Below, piece after piece: positions 46,004 through 55,363 of a stretch of DNA of 64,000 nucleotides; within the stretch, counting starts at the first letter, position 1, and every line of letters starts with the position of its first letter. Position numbers and translations under genes: made by a program. Source of the DNA: PALSA-607 sp963737705. GTDB taxonomy: Bacteria > Actinomycetota > Actinomycetes > Acidothermales > Acidothermaceae. The stretch covers positions 558,001-622,000 of the forward strand of contig CAVTTP010000004.1 of the NCBI GenBank assembly GCA_963737705.1, in the 5' to 3' direction. Under the pieces are notes generated by a model. It saw nothing but the letters and a program-made list of their open reading frames with translations. It was not told the DNA's origin and searched no databases.

Positions 46004-47257
46004 ATGTCCTCTGTGCAGCAGCCGCTCGAGTACGTGAGTCGGGCTAGTCGGCTGGATCGAATTCTGCGCGAGTTGTTGCACCAGACCCCTGGTGTCGAAG
46101 CTGCCGCAGTCGTGTCGTTCGACGGACTGCCGATGGCGTCGGCGTTGCCGCCCGGAATGGACGAGGATCGGGTCGCCGCCATGAGCGCAGCCCTGCTCTC
46201 CTTGGCCGAGCGCGCCGCGCAAGGTCTTGGCCGCGGCGACCTGTCGCAGGTCTACATCGAGGGCGAGAACGGCACCGTCTTCCTCGTGTCTGCGCAGGAC
46301 GAAGCGGTGCTCATCGCCGTCACCGCAGCAGACGCCAAAGTCGGCATGATGCTGTACGAAGTGAAGCTTGCTGCGAGCCGCGTGGGTGAGGTGTTGCGTG
46401 GCCCGATGCCGCTGCCGGCACCGCTGCCTTCACATGTCACTCGCGGCTACCTCGACGCGCACGACAACGGTGTCAGCGGTGGCGTCAGCGGTGGCGTGAA
46501 CGGCAATGCCTCAAACGGAGGTGCGGCCAGCTACGGCGGATACTCCGCGCAGCCTGAGGTGTACGAGACCACCGCGGCCGATGCCAGCCTGGCCGACCTG
46601 CCCTACAGCGACGCATCGTACGGTGACGCAACCTATGACGACGGCACGGATTCGTCACCGCTGTACAGCGAGCTCACGCATGCCGAACCCGCCTACACCG
46701 AAGCCGCTTACAGCGAATCCGCCTACGCGGAACCTGCGTACACCGAGGCGGCGCACGACGAATACACCAGCAGCGATGACGCAGTCGAATCAGCTGACGA
46801 GGTTGTAGCTCTCGACGGCGAATCGGGCGACGCAGCAACAGAAACTGCTGCAGAAGCAGAAACTGCTGACGATGCTGTAGCTGAAGCCGACGTCGACGAC
46901 ACAGCGACTAACGATTCAGCCGACGAGGTCGATGACGACGACCACGAGTCTTCCGAGGTCTATCCCGACCGCGTCTACACCGAGATCGTTTACACCGAGG
47001 CGTCGCTCACGCAGCCCGCTTCAACGCACGAGGCCGCCAACGACGACGCCGAGAGCCACGACGATGCCAGCGAGAACGAGGAACACCACAACGAAACGGC
47101 GCCGAGTACGCCGTCGTACAGCGAGCCCTCGTACTACGCGGAGCCGTCGTACTTCGCCGAGCCTGTGGCGCCAGCTGCGCCGCCCGCAGAACAACCTGGC
47201 TGGTCGTCGTATGCACCGAGCGGCAGTGTGTTGCCCGGTGGACAGGCCTGGTCGTAG
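46004..47257 (+). CDS. Roadblock/LC7 (MglB-like) domain protein with long acidic Tyr-repeat tail
   Basis: About 417 residues. Residues 1-125 are a Roadblock/LC7 domain (LDRILRELLHQTPGVEAAAVVSFDGLPMASALPPG, AQDEAVLIAVTAADAKVGMM). Such proteins regulate small Ras-like GTPases, as MglB does for MglA. The remaining 290 residues are low-complexity and acidic, with Tyr-containing units such as YTEAAYSESAYAEPAYTEA and, near the C-terminus, YSEPSYYAEPSYFAEP. No membrane segment. An MglA-like GTPase is encoded two genes downstream, and the type IV pilus genes follow, so a role in controlling pili is inferred. ATG 46004 follows GAGAAGG. Confidence 0.85.
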   Translation: MSSVQQPLEYVSRASRLDRILRELLHQTPGVEAAAVVSFDGLPMASALPPGMDEDRVAAMSAALLSLAERAAQGLGRGDLSQVYIEGENGTVFLVSAQDEAVLIAVTAADAKVGMMLYEVKLAASRVGEVLRGPMPLPAPLPSHVTRGYLDAHDNGVSGGVSGGVNGNASNGGAASYGGYSAQPEVYETTAADASLADLPYSDASYGDATYDDGTDSSPLYSELTHAEPAYTEAAYSESAYAEPAYTEAAHDEYTSSDDAVESADEVVALDGESGDAATETAAEAETADDAVAEADVDDTATNDSADEVDDDDHESSEVYPDRVYTEIVYTEASLTQPASTHEAANDDAESHDDASENEEHHNETAPSTPSYSEPSYYAEPSYFAEPVAPAAPPAEQPGWSSYAPSGSVLPGGQAWS

Positions 47258-47367
47258 CAGCCCTCGCGGTTGTTACGGCTGAAGCGGTGCGGTCGCCGCG
47301 TCGCTGTCGTGATTTCTCGTTCTTGTCCTGACTACCTGCACGCCGCACTCACCGGAAAGGCAGACCC

Positions 47368-48708
47368 GTGAAACTTGAAGGCTCACTCGATGCCTTCAGC
47401 CTTCCGGACATCTTCCAGCTCTTGAGCTTCACGAAGAAGTCAGGCGGGTTGCACCTTCGGCGTGCAACCACGCGTGGTTCGGTGTACTTCCGAGACGGCG
47501 CAGTGACAGGCGCGTCGTCCGACGATGGTCGACAGGCCCTCGCGCGCCGATTGGTCGGCAGCGCCGGTGTTGGCGAAACGGAGTTGAGTGCCGCAGTCGA
47601 GCGGGCCGCGAATGAAGGTATTGGCGTGAGCCGGGCGTTGCTCGACGCGGGTGCGGTCGATCCGGATTTCTTGCGCAGCCTGGTTGCCGAGCAGGTTGTC
47701 GATGCGGTGTTCGACCTGCTCCGGTGGAGCGAGGGCGATTTCTCTTTCACCGTCGACGAACCAGGCCCCGATGATGTCGGAGTTTCGCTCGGTGTCGAGC
47801 CGGTGGTGAACGACGCGCGCAGCCGTCTCGAATCCTGGGATCATGCGTGCCGGATCGTTCCATCGCCCGAGACCGTGCTCGCACTACCGGTCGGAGTGCG
47901 TGAAGATCCCGTGGTGACGCGCGGTGAGTGGGCGTTGCTGGCGCTGGTCGACGGACGTCGAACGGTTGCCGAGTTGGTCGCACTCGCAGGTCGCGGCGAC
48001 TATGCCGTGGTTTCGCAGCTTGCGGCCCTCATTGAACGCGGTCTGCTGAAAGTACGTACCCCGGACGCCGGCGAGGGAGCCCTCGCACTGGCGCGTCGCC
48101 AAGACATCTTGGCCCGGTTAGAAAACGAGCGGGTAGCCGCTGCAGCCGACGAGGCAGACGAGGTTCTGGTGTCGCCTGCGACTGTCTTTGCGCCGCTACC
48201 GCCGGTCGTGTTGGCGCCCGACCCCGCAGAACATGAGTCCGACGACCACAGTGGTGCGAACGGTGTCCTTGCTGACGTGAGCTTTGGCGATTCATCCACG
48301 GCATCGACGGTTGCGTCGGTGCTGGCCGCCGCAGCCGCTGGCGAGCCATCGCCCTTCACTCGTTCGCCGGCGTCCGCGCCGTCGCATGACGCCGAGCCGG
48401 CGCCGACACAGCGACCCGCCGCCCGCGTCGATGAAGGCGTCGCCGCCCATCTGGTCGCTGACACCAGGGTTACGCCTGCTCGACCTGAGCCGTTCATGCC
48501 ACGACGGCGCCCCGACTATCCCGACGACAGTCCGCGACCGAGCATCACCAGGATCGGCGGTGGTGGCGGTGGTGGAGGCAGTGCTTCGGCTGCGGTTGCT
48601 GGGCTGGCAGTTGCAGAGCCGAGTGACCAGAAGTCTCACATCGAGCGCGATCCCAGCGTGAACAAGAGCTTGTTGTTACGTCTTATCGCCGGCGTGCGGG
48701 GGTTGTGA
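47368..48708 (+). CDS. DUF4388 domain protein of the pilus signalling module
   Basis: 446 residues. The N-terminus MKLEGSLDAFSLPDIFQLL with KSGGLHLRRA and GSVYFRDGAVTGA is a DUF4388 (PATAN-like) domain. A winged-helix-like segment (about 185-235, EWALLALVDGRRTVAELVAL) follows. The C-terminal 200 residues are low-complexity with a Gly run and end in a short basic/hydrophobic helix (KSLLLRLIAGVRGL). DUF4388 proteins are frequent partners of MglA-type GTPases and response regulators. GTG 47368 has GGAAAGGCAG upstream; the GTPase gene starts 2 bases after the stop. Confidence 0.83.
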   Translation: MKLEGSLDAFSLPDIFQLLSFTKKSGGLHLRRATTRGSVYFRDGAVTGASSDDGRQALARRLVGSAGVGETELSAAVERAANEGIGVSRALLDAGAVDPDFLRSLVAEQVVDAVFDLLRWSEGDFSFTVDEPGPDDVGVSLGVEPVVNDARSRLESWDHACRIVPSPETVLALPVGVREDPVVTRGEWALLALVDGRRTVAELVALAGRGDYAVVSQLAALIERGLLKVRTPDAGEGALALARRQDILARLENERVAAAADEADEVLVSPATVFAPLPPVVLAPDPAEHESDDHSGANGVLADVSFGDSSTASTVASVLAAAAAGEPSPFTRSPASAPSHDAEPAPTQRPAARVDEGVAAHLVADTRVTPARPEPFMPRRRPDYPDDSPRPSITRIGGGGGGGGSASAAVAGLAVAEPSDQKSHIERDPSVNKSLLLRLIAGVRGL

Positions 48709-48709
48709 C

Positions 48710-49288
48710 ATGGCCATCAAACGCGGTCGTCGCGGCGGCAACGCCCAAGCGGTCAAGATTGTCGTGACCGGACCGTTTGCCGCCGGAAAGACGACGCTCA
48801 TCCGCACGATCAGCGAGATCACCGTGCTGTCGACGGAGAAGGACATCACCGACGACACCCGCTCGCAAAAGGCAGAGACCACGGTCGCGATGGACTTCGG
48901 TCGAATCACGATCGACCACGATCTGGTGCTGTACCTCTTCGGGACGCCCGGTCAGGATCGCTTCGACTTCATGTGGGAGATCCTCGGCGAGGGCATGCTG
49001 GGCTACGTATTGCTCGTAGATGCGCATCGCCCGGAGTCGTTGGCTGAGGCAGTCGGGATCCTGGCCGCGTTCCAGCGGATGGCCAAGGTGCCCTTCGTTG
49101 TCGGGCTGAACCGCTCCGACGGTGCCGATCCTGACGCTGAGCACCAGGTCCGCGAGGTTCTTGGCTTGCACCCGTCGGTGCCTGTCGTTCCCTGTGACGC
49201 GACTGACCGCCAGTCGGTGAAGAACGTCCTGCTCGCGCTCCTCTACGCGGTAGTCGATTCGCTCGACGTCGCGGCAGCGGAGGCCTAA
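48710..49288 (+). CDS. MglA-like small GTPase
   Basis: 192 residues, Ras-like fold. P-loop GPFAAGKTT (21-29), switch II FGTPGQDRFDFMWE and the guanine-recognition-like GLNRSDG are present. The FGTPGQ form is typical of actinobacterial conservon (CvnD/RarD) and MglA-type GTPases. In Myxococcus, MglA with the Roadblock protein MglB sets polarity of type IV pili. Here the Roadblock and DUF4388 genes lie directly upstream, and pilB, pilT and pilC lie downstream, so it likely controls pilus activity. The NRSD motif deviates from NKxD, which is usual in the group. Confidence 0.87.
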   Translation: MAIKRGRRGGNAQAVKIVVTGPFAAGKTTLIRTISEITVLSTEKDITDDTRSQKAETTVAMDFGRITIDHDLVLYLFGTPGQDRFDFMWEILGEGMLGYVLLVDAHRPESLAEAVGILAAFQRMAKVPFVVGLNRSDGADPDAEHQVREVLGLHPSVPVVPCDATDRQSVKNVLLALLYAVVDSLDVAAAEA

Positions 49289-49342
49289 GGCAACCGTCGT
49301 ATCGCCGTCAAGGCAGGGCATGGCACTGCCGATGGATTCCAC

Positions 49343-50818
49343 ATGACTGCCCTTGCCGCGCCTCCGTTGGTGAACCCAACGACAACGGCGCCGGCGGCGG
49401 TGTCGAAAGATGTCGTGCCCGGAGTGATCATCGGGTTGGCTGTCGCGTACCTCACCATGCCGTTCGCCCAGGCGACAGGTGGTCGCGATCCGTGGGCTTT
49501 GACGAGGGCCGCAGTGGTGGTGCTTGTTGCCCTAACCTTCGCCAAGCCGTGGGAACGACTACGCGTCGGAACTCTCACATTGGCTGCCGCAGTTGCCGTG
49601 GCAGCCCTCACCGTCTGCCTTGTAACGCCACCGGGTTGGTTCGGGGCAACCCGCGCCTCCTCCTACGCCGTTGCCGCTGGGGCCTTCGTTGCCGTCGCCT
49701 CGTACGCACGAAGCGTTCGGCGCGCGTACCTGATCGGCGCGATTGTGGCGGCCGCCGGCGCGGTTCAGTTCTGCTGGTCGTTTGTGGCTTGGTGGGGTGG
49801 TCGAGACCAGACCGTTCCTATGGTCGGCACCTTCTATTGGCACAACCAGTACGCGGCGTTCCTCCTCGCGCCTGCCCTCATCGCGTTGACCCTGCTGGTC
49901 AACCATCGGCCGCCATGGCGCCTCGTCGGATGGGTCGTCGCACCATTGGCGGTGGCCGGCGTCGTGTATTCGTCAAGCAGGGGCGGCCTCGGAGTTCTGA
50001 TAGCTGGCTGGCTGCTCGTCGGCGCGCTCGCTTGTCGGGTCAAACCGAATCGGGGCGCGCTCGTCAGATGGTTGGCGGCGTCGGTTCTCGCGGCGGGTGT
50101 CACGCTGGCGATCTCGGGTCCGCCGTTCTTTTCCTCCAGCTCGTCACCATTCGCCAGCACGCAGGCTCGCGCGAGTGCGGGTGGTACGGCTGACGCGAGC
50201 AGCTCATACCGAGTGCAGATGTGGCACGAGGCCGTCATCGTCTTCGATCACCACCCTGTTGCCGGCGTCGGGTACGGGGCGCTGGAATCAACCGCTGAGA
50301 AGCTCACTCCGGCGAGTTGGCCTCGATCCCCGCTTGCACATAACGACTACTTGCAGGCTCTTGCCGAAGGCGGCCTGTTGCTCGGCGTGCCGTTCATCGC
50401 GGCCTGTGCGGCAATCGGGTTCGGCCTGCTACGCGGCCTTCGCAGCCGCGCACGACGCCGCGTGCTCGACGTCCGCACCGGTCTGATTGTTGGTGCAGGT
50501 GCACTCATGGCGCACGCTGCCATCGATTTTGACTGGACTTACCCGGCGCTCTTTACCCTGGCGGCGATCGTCAGCGCTGCCGCGATCGCGCCGGCGCTAC
50601 GACGTCCGGACGACGCACCGTCTGGAGCGGTCCGCGCTGGCGTCGGACGTCCGACGCGCCTGCGAGCTCGAGTCGCGCTGGTCGCAGTGCTCGCCATCGC
50701 CATTGGAGCGGGTGGAGTCGCCGGTCGCCACGGTGGCTTGCAGCTTGGCTTCGCCACCAAGTCGACGCCTGGAGCTGTCGTAACGACCGGAGCGGGGATC
50801 GATGAAGCAGCTAGGTGA
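49343..50818 (+). CDS. O-antigen ligase (Wzy/WaaL/PglL)-like membrane protein
   Basis: 491 residues with about ten hydrophobic membrane segments. The periplasmic-loop signature SPLAHNDYLQALAEGGLLLG (near 325-345) is the hallmark of the O-antigen ligase/polymerase superfamily, which transfers or polymerises lipid-linked glycans; some members glycosylate pilins. It sits between the GTPase and pilB and its last codons overlap pilB by 17 bases, so pilin or pilus-associated protein O-glycosylation is the simplest guess. The ribosome site is weak. Confidence 0.82.
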   Translation: MTALAAPPLVNPTTTAPAAVSKDVVPGVIIGLAVAYLTMPFAQATGGRDPWALTRAAVVVLVALTFAKPWERLRVGTLTLAAAVAVAALTVCLVTPPGWFGATRASSYAVAAGAFVAVASYARSVRRAYLIGAIVAAAGAVQFCWSFVAWWGGRDQTVPMVGTFYWHNQYAAFLLAPALIALTLLVNHRPPWRLVGWVVAPLAVAGVVYSSSRGGLGVLIAGWLLVGALACRVKPNRGALVRWLAASVLAAGVTLAISGPPFFSSSSSPFASTQARASAGGTADASSSYRVQMWHEAVIVFDHHPVAGVGYGALESTAEKLTPASWPRSPLAHNDYLQALAEGGLLLGVPFIAACAAIGFGLLRGLRSRARRRVLDVRTGLIVGAGALMAHAAIDFDWTYPALFTLAAIVSAAAIAPALRRPDDAPSGAVRAGVGRPTRLRARVALVAVLAIAIGAGGVAGRHGGLQLGFATKSTPGAVVTTGAGIDEAAR

Positions 50819-52466
50819 CATCCTGCTCGAGAACGGTCTCGTCAGCGGACCGCAGCTCGCGACCGCATTCGAGGAGCACCAGCGAAGCGGTCGAAGCCTC
50901 GGCCGCGTGCTGGTCGAACAAGGGGTGCTCTCGGAGGGCCAGCTCGTTGCTGCACTCGCGACCCAGATCGGGCTTCGCTTCGTCGACCTGACCGAGTTCG
51001 CGGTTGACGGCTCAGCGGTGTCGCGGGTGCCTGAACCGGTATGCCGGCGTTACACGGCGCTGCCGATCGGCTACGACGACGGAAAACTCCTTGTCGCGAT
51101 GGCCGACCCCGCCAACGTTTTTGCGATCGATGACATCCGCTCGATCACCGGCCTCGACGTCAAGCCAGCGGTCGCGACCCGAGCTGACGTCATCAGTGCC
51201 ATCAACAGGTTCCACCGCGCCGACGGCGAACTCGACGACTTGACGATGTCGTTGGCTGTCGACGACGACGTCGACGAGCTCAGCAACGTCAAGGACCTTG
51301 TCGAGGATGCTCCGATCGTCAAGTTCGTCAACCTCTTGATCTCGCAAGCCGTGCAGGACCGTGCGTCAGACATTCATATCGAGCCCACCGAGCGTGACCT
51401 GCGCGTGCGGTACCGCATCGACGGCGTGCTGCACGAGGTGATGAAGTCGCCAAAGAGCATCCAGGCCGGTGTCATCAGCCGACTGAAGATCATGGCGGAG
51501 ATGAACATCGCCGAGCGCCGGATCCCGCAGGACGGTCGGCTGTCCGTCAACGTCACGGGCAAAAAGATCGACCTTCGCGTGGCTTCGCTCCCCACTGTGT
51601 GGGGCGAAAAGATCGTCATGCGAATCCTGGACAACTCGACGGCGTTGCTGAAGTTGACCGACCTCGGCTTCGCCGATGGCAACTACGAGCGGTGGTCGCA
51701 GAGCTTCACGAAGCCATACGGAATGATGCTCGTCACGGGACCTACGGGCTCTGGAAAGTCGACGACGCTCTATGCGACTCTCAACATTGTCTCGACGCCC
51801 GATAAGAACGTCATCACCGTCGAAGACCCGGTCGAGTACCGAATCCCTGGTATCAACCAGGTTCAGACCAACGCCAAGGCGGGTTTGACCTTCGCGTCGG
51901 CGCTGCGATCGATCTTGCGTTCCGACCCCGACGTTGTGCTGATCGGTGAGGTCCGCGACCACGAGACCGCGCAGATCGCCATCGAAGCTGCGCTCACCGG
52001 CCACCTCGTTCTGACGACGCTGCACACAAACAACGCCCCCAGTGCCATCACCCGGCTCATCGAAATGGGGATCGAACCCTTCCTTGTCGGTACGGCCGTC
52101 GACTGCGTGCTTGCGCAGCGGCTTGCACGCCGTCTTTGTCCCAAGTGCAAGGAGGCGTATACGCCGACTGCAGAGGCGTTGGCTCTCGCCCGGTATCCGC
52201 TGTCGCCTGACGAGCCGTTGCCGACTCTGTATCGCCCGATCGGTTGCTCCGCCTGCTCTAAGACGGGGTACAAGGGTCGGCTCGCCCTCCATGAGGTCAT
52301 GGTTGTGAGTGAGTCCGTCGAACGACTTGCTGTCGAACATGCGTCCGCCGAGACCATCGCCCACGTCGCACGCGAAGAGGGAATGGTCACGCTGCGCCAT
52401 GACGGGCTGGCAAAGGTCGCGCTCGGTGTGACATCGCTCGAGGAGATCTTCCGCGTCGTCGTGTAA
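50802..52466 (+). CDS. pilB: Type IV pilus assembly ATPase PilB (GspE family)
   Basis: 554 residues. The N-terminal T2SSE/MshEN domain begins MKQLGDILLENGLVSGPQLATAF and is followed by a second linker domain. The ATPase core has DRASDIHIEP, Walker A TGPTGSGKSTTLYA, the Asp box VEDPVEYRIPGINQVQ and Walker B VLIGEVRDHETAQ. A zinc-binding Cys set (CPKCK and CSACSKTGYKG) is present. It powers pilus extension. MshEN domains in some PilB homologues bind c-di-GMP, which would be relevant here. ATG 50802 lies inside the upstream gene. Confidence 0.95.
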   Translation: MKQLGDILLENGLVSGPQLATAFEEHQRSGRSLGRVLVEQGVLSEGQLVAALATQIGLRFVDLTEFAVDGSAVSRVPEPVCRRYTALPIGYDDGKLLVAMADPANVFAIDDIRSITGLDVKPAVATRADVISAINRFHRADGELDDLTMSLAVDDDVDELSNVKDLVEDAPIVKFVNLLISQAVQDRASDIHIEPTERDLRVRYRIDGVLHEVMKSPKSIQAGVISRLKIMAEMNIAERRIPQDGRLSVNVTGKKIDLRVASLPTVWGEKIVMRILDNSTALLKLTDLGFADGNYERWSQSFTKPYGMMLVTGPTGSGKSTTLYATLNIVSTPDKNVITVEDPVEYRIPGINQVQTNAKAGLTFASALRSILRSDPDVVLIGEVRDHETAQIAIEAALTGHLVLTTLHTNNAPSAITRLIEMGIEPFLVGTAVDCVLAQRLARRLCPKCKEAYTPTAEALALARYPLSPDEPLPTLYRPIGCSACSKTGYKGRLALHEVMVVSESVERLAVEHASAETIAHVAREEGMVTLRHDGLAKVALGVTSLEEIFRVVV

Positions 52467-52598
52467 CGGCGGTCGAACCGATCGATGGAGCTGCCCACCG
52501 GCTCCCGATTCGGCCGTCCGGCTCAAGGAGCACCGCTTACCGGTCGATGTGACGTCCTGAACCATGCCGGACCCGGCAGGTATGAGAGGGGCTTCTCG

Positions 52599-54032
52599 GT
52601 GGAAAGCAATGGCTTCTTCCCGGATCCAGGTATTCAGCCAGTTCCGGACGCGCCGCACGACTCCGGTTCCTTCACGGACGACCCGTTGACCAGCCCAACC
52701 TGGAACTCATCCGAGGTGTCCGGCTTCACGCCGTCCGTCGACGTCCAAGAGTCTGCCGCCGTGCCGTTGCTCGCCTCCGAGCCCTGGCCTTCGGCGTCGT
52801 CCGACACCGCTGAGGCCCCGAGTGACACGTCCAGCGTCGCCGCGTTGTTCGCGCCGCCTGCGGCTGTTCCGCCGCCCCCGGCGCCGATGGCCGCAACGCT
52901 CATCGACCGCAGTTCGCCCGACGTCGTACACGCCCGGCCGGTTACTGAGACCACGACGAGAATCGTTGGCCTCGACCTGAATGCCTTGCTCGCAACCGTC
53001 GTCACCTTGGGCGCGTCCGACCTGCACCTGACCGCAGGAGCGCGACCGATGGTCCGCTTGCACGGCAGCCTCCAGCCGGTCGAGGACGCTCCCGAACTGT
53101 CGCCTCCCGTGATTCAGACTCTGCTGTATGCGATCTTGACTCAGCGCCAGCGCGAGCGGTTCGAGGCAGAACTCGAACTCGACTTCGCCTACGCCGTGCC
53201 CGGGCAGTCGCGCTTCCGCGTCAACATGTACCGCCAGCGCGATGCTGTCGGTGCAGCGTTTCGACTCATTCCGTTCGACATCAAGCCACTAGAGGCCCTG
53301 GGCATCCCGCCGTCGGTATCGAACTTCGCGATGCTTCCCCGCGGGTTCGTCCTGGTCACCGGTCCAACTGGGTCGGGAAAGTCGACCACATTGGCCGGCA
53401 TCGTCGACCTTGCCAACCGCAAGCGTCGCGACCACATCATGACGGTGGAAGACCCCATCGAGTTCCTCCACCAGCACAAGTCGTGTCTGATCAACCAGCG
53501 GGAGGTTGGCGAGGACACGCACTCGTTCACCAACGCGCTCAAGCACGTCCTGCGGCAAGACCCCGACATCATTCTGGTCGGTGAGATGCGTGACCTCGAG
53601 ACGATCTCAGTGGCGTTGACCGCTGCCGAGACCGGCCACTTGGTCTTCGCAACGCTGCACACCCAGGACGCCGCACAAACGATCGACCGTGTCATCGACG
53701 TGTTCCCGCCGTATCAGCAGCAGCAGGTTCGAGTGCAGTTGGCTGGCGCGTTGCAGGGCGTCGTGAGCCAGACCCTCTGCAAGACGGCCGACGGCCGCGG
53801 CCGCGCTGTGGCAACAGAGGTCCTCGTCGCCACCCCCGCGATCAGAAACCTGATCCGCGAGGGCAAGACGCACCAGATCTACTCGGCGCTACAAGCAGGC
53901 GCGCGGCACGGCATGCACACGATGGACCAGCACCTGGCAGAGATGGTCAAGGCCGGCCGGATCACCTACGAGACCGCACTCGAGAAGTGCAACAACGTCG
54001 AAGACTTCAACCGGCTTTCCGGCCGGGGATGA
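52599..54032 (+). CDS. pilT: Type IV pilus retraction ATPase PilT
   Basis: About 477 residues. The core (from about 120) has TLGASDLHLTAGARPMVRLHG, Walker A TGPTGSGKSTTLAG, the Asp box VEDPIEFLHQHK, Walker B ILVGEMRDLETIS, and the PilT hallmark AIRNLIREGKTHQIYS. PilT disassembles pili to produce retraction. An N-terminal extension of about 115 residues is Ser/Pro/Ala/Asp-rich, starts MESNGFFPDPG and is not part of the family. GTG 52599 follows AGAGGGG at 7 bases and is preferred; ATG 52485 in frame would add 38 residues but has no good ribosome site. Confidence 0.94.
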   Translation: MESNGFFPDPGIQPVPDAPHDSGSFTDDPLTSPTWNSSEVSGFTPSVDVQESAAVPLLASEPWPSASSDTAEAPSDTSSVAALFAPPAAVPPPPAPMAATLIDRSSPDVVHARPVTETTTRIVGLDLNALLATVVTLGASDLHLTAGARPMVRLHGSLQPVEDAPELSPPVIQTLLYAILTQRQRERFEAELELDFAYAVPGQSRFRVNMYRQRDAVGAAFRLIPFDIKPLEALGIPPSVSNFAMLPRGFVLVTGPTGSGKSTTLAGIVDLANRKRRDHIMTVEDPIEFLHQHKSCLINQREVGEDTHSFTNALKHVLRQDPDIILVGEMRDLETISVALTAAETGHLVFATLHTQDAAQTIDRVIDVFPPYQQQQVRVQLAGALQGVVSQTLCKTADGRGRAVATEVLVATPAIRNLIREGKTHQIYSALQAGARHGMHTMDQHLAEMVKAGRITYETALEKCNNVEDFNRLSGRG

Positions 54033-54045
54033 CGGGGATCACGAC

Positions 54046-55263
54046 ATGACCACGACGTTCCAGTACACGGTCCGGGATCGTGCCGGCAAGCTCGTCAAGG
54101 GCACCATCAGCGCTGAGAATCAGACGATGGTGATGCAGCGCCTGAAGGCCGGGGGTTATGCACCGGTCAGCATCACGCAAGCCAACTCCGGGATGAAGAA
54201 AGAGATCAGCATCCCTGGGTTCGGCAAGAAGGTGAAGCTCAAGGACCTGTCGGTGATGGCGCGCCAGTTCGCCACCATGGTCAACTCCGGTCTGTCGTTG
54301 CTGCGCACGCTGTCGATCCTGGCTGAACAGACGACGAACCCCGAGCTGGCGAGGGTCCTCGGCATCGTGCGCAACGAGGTGGAGACTGGAACGGCGCTCT
54401 CGGCTGCCCTTGCCAAGCACCCACGGGTCTTCCCGCCCATCATGATCAACATGGTTCGGGCCGGCGAGGTCGGCGGGTTCCTCGACTCCGTCATGATGCA
54501 GCTGGCTGCGAACTTCGAATCTGAGGTCAAGCTGCGCGGCAAGGTCAAGTCGGCCATGACCTACCCGGTCGTCGTGCTGTGCATCTCGGTCGTCGCCGTC
54601 ATCGGCATGTTGCTGTTCATCGTGCCGGTGTTCAAGAAGCTCTTTCTCCAGCTCGGCGGCAAGTTGCCGTTGCCTACCCAGATCCTTGTTGACATCTCGA
54701 GCGAGCTGAAGATCCTGCTCCCGCTTGGCATTGTTGGTGCGGTTGTCTTCATGGTGCTCTGGGGCAAGTACAAGCACACGCCTCAGGTGCGCAACGTCGT
54801 TGATCCACTCAAGCTGAAGATGCCGGTGTTCGGCAAGCTGTTCCAGCAGATTGCGATCAGCCGGTTCACGCGCAACCTTGGCACCATGATGCATTCGGGC
54901 GTGCCGATCCTGCAGAGTCTCGACATTGTCGCGGACACGACTGGCAATATCGTTGTCGGGCGCGTTGTACGCGACGTTCAAGACAGCGTCCGCACTGGCG
55001 AAGCGCTAACGGCGCCACTATCGAAGCACCCCGTGATCCCCGCGATGGTCGTGCAGATGATGACCGTCGGTGAAGAAACCGGTGCGCTCGACTCGATGTT
55101 GCACAAGATTTCGGAGTTCTACGACCAAGAGGTCGAGGCAACCACCGAGTCGCTGACCGCACTCATCGAGCCACTGATGATCGCGTTCCTGGGCGGCATC
55201 ATCGGCTCGATGATCGTTGCGCTCTACATGCCGATCTTCAAGATCTTCACGCTGATCAGCTGA
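54046..55263 (+). CDS. pilC: Type IV pilus inner-membrane platform protein PilC
   Basis: 405 residues with two T2SSF domains. FQYTVRDRAGKLVKGTISAE is the start, LKDLSVMARQFATMVNSGLSLL and MVRAGEVGGFLDSVM belong to the first domain, and FTRNLGTMMHSGVPILQSLDI and MMTVGEETGALDSML to the second. Membrane helices occur near 175-200, about 220-240 and at the C-terminus. PilC couples PilB/PilT rotation to pilin insertion. It starts 13 bases after the pilT stop. Confidence 0.95.
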   Translation: MTTTFQYTVRDRAGKLVKGTISAENQTMVMQRLKAGGYAPVSITQANSGMKKEISIPGFGKKVKLKDLSVMARQFATMVNSGLSLLRTLSILAEQTTNPELARVLGIVRNEVETGTALSAALAKHPRVFPPIMINMVRAGEVGGFLDSVMMQLAANFESEVKLRGKVKSAMTYPVVVLCISVVAVIGMLLFIVPVFKKLFLQLGGKLPLPTQILVDISSELKILLPLGIVGAVVFMVLWGKYKHTPQVRNVVDPLKLKMPVFGKLFQQIAISRFTRNLGTMMHSGVPILQSLDIVADTTGNIVVGRVVRDVQDSVRTGEALTAPLSKHPVIPAMVVQMMTVGEETGALDSMLHKISEFYDQEVEATTESLTALIEPLMIAFLGGIIGSMIVALYMPIFKIFTLIS

Positions 55264-55265
55264 TC

Positions 55266-55291
55266 CATTCGCCTCAGTGCTGCGGCGAATG
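55266..55291 (+). terminator. Stem-loop after pilC
   Basis: CATTCGCC (55266-55273) and GGCGAATG (55284-55291) form a perfect 8-bp stem with a 10-base loop directly after the pilC stop. It may end or attenuate the upstream transcript before the pilA leader. No U run follows, so termination is uncertain. Confidence 0.4.
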
Positions 55292-55363
55292 CCAGGCGTA
55301 TCTCACCTGTCCGTACCACTCAAGTCGTGCCCTCAGGGCGTCGATCAATGCAGTGTCATCGAG

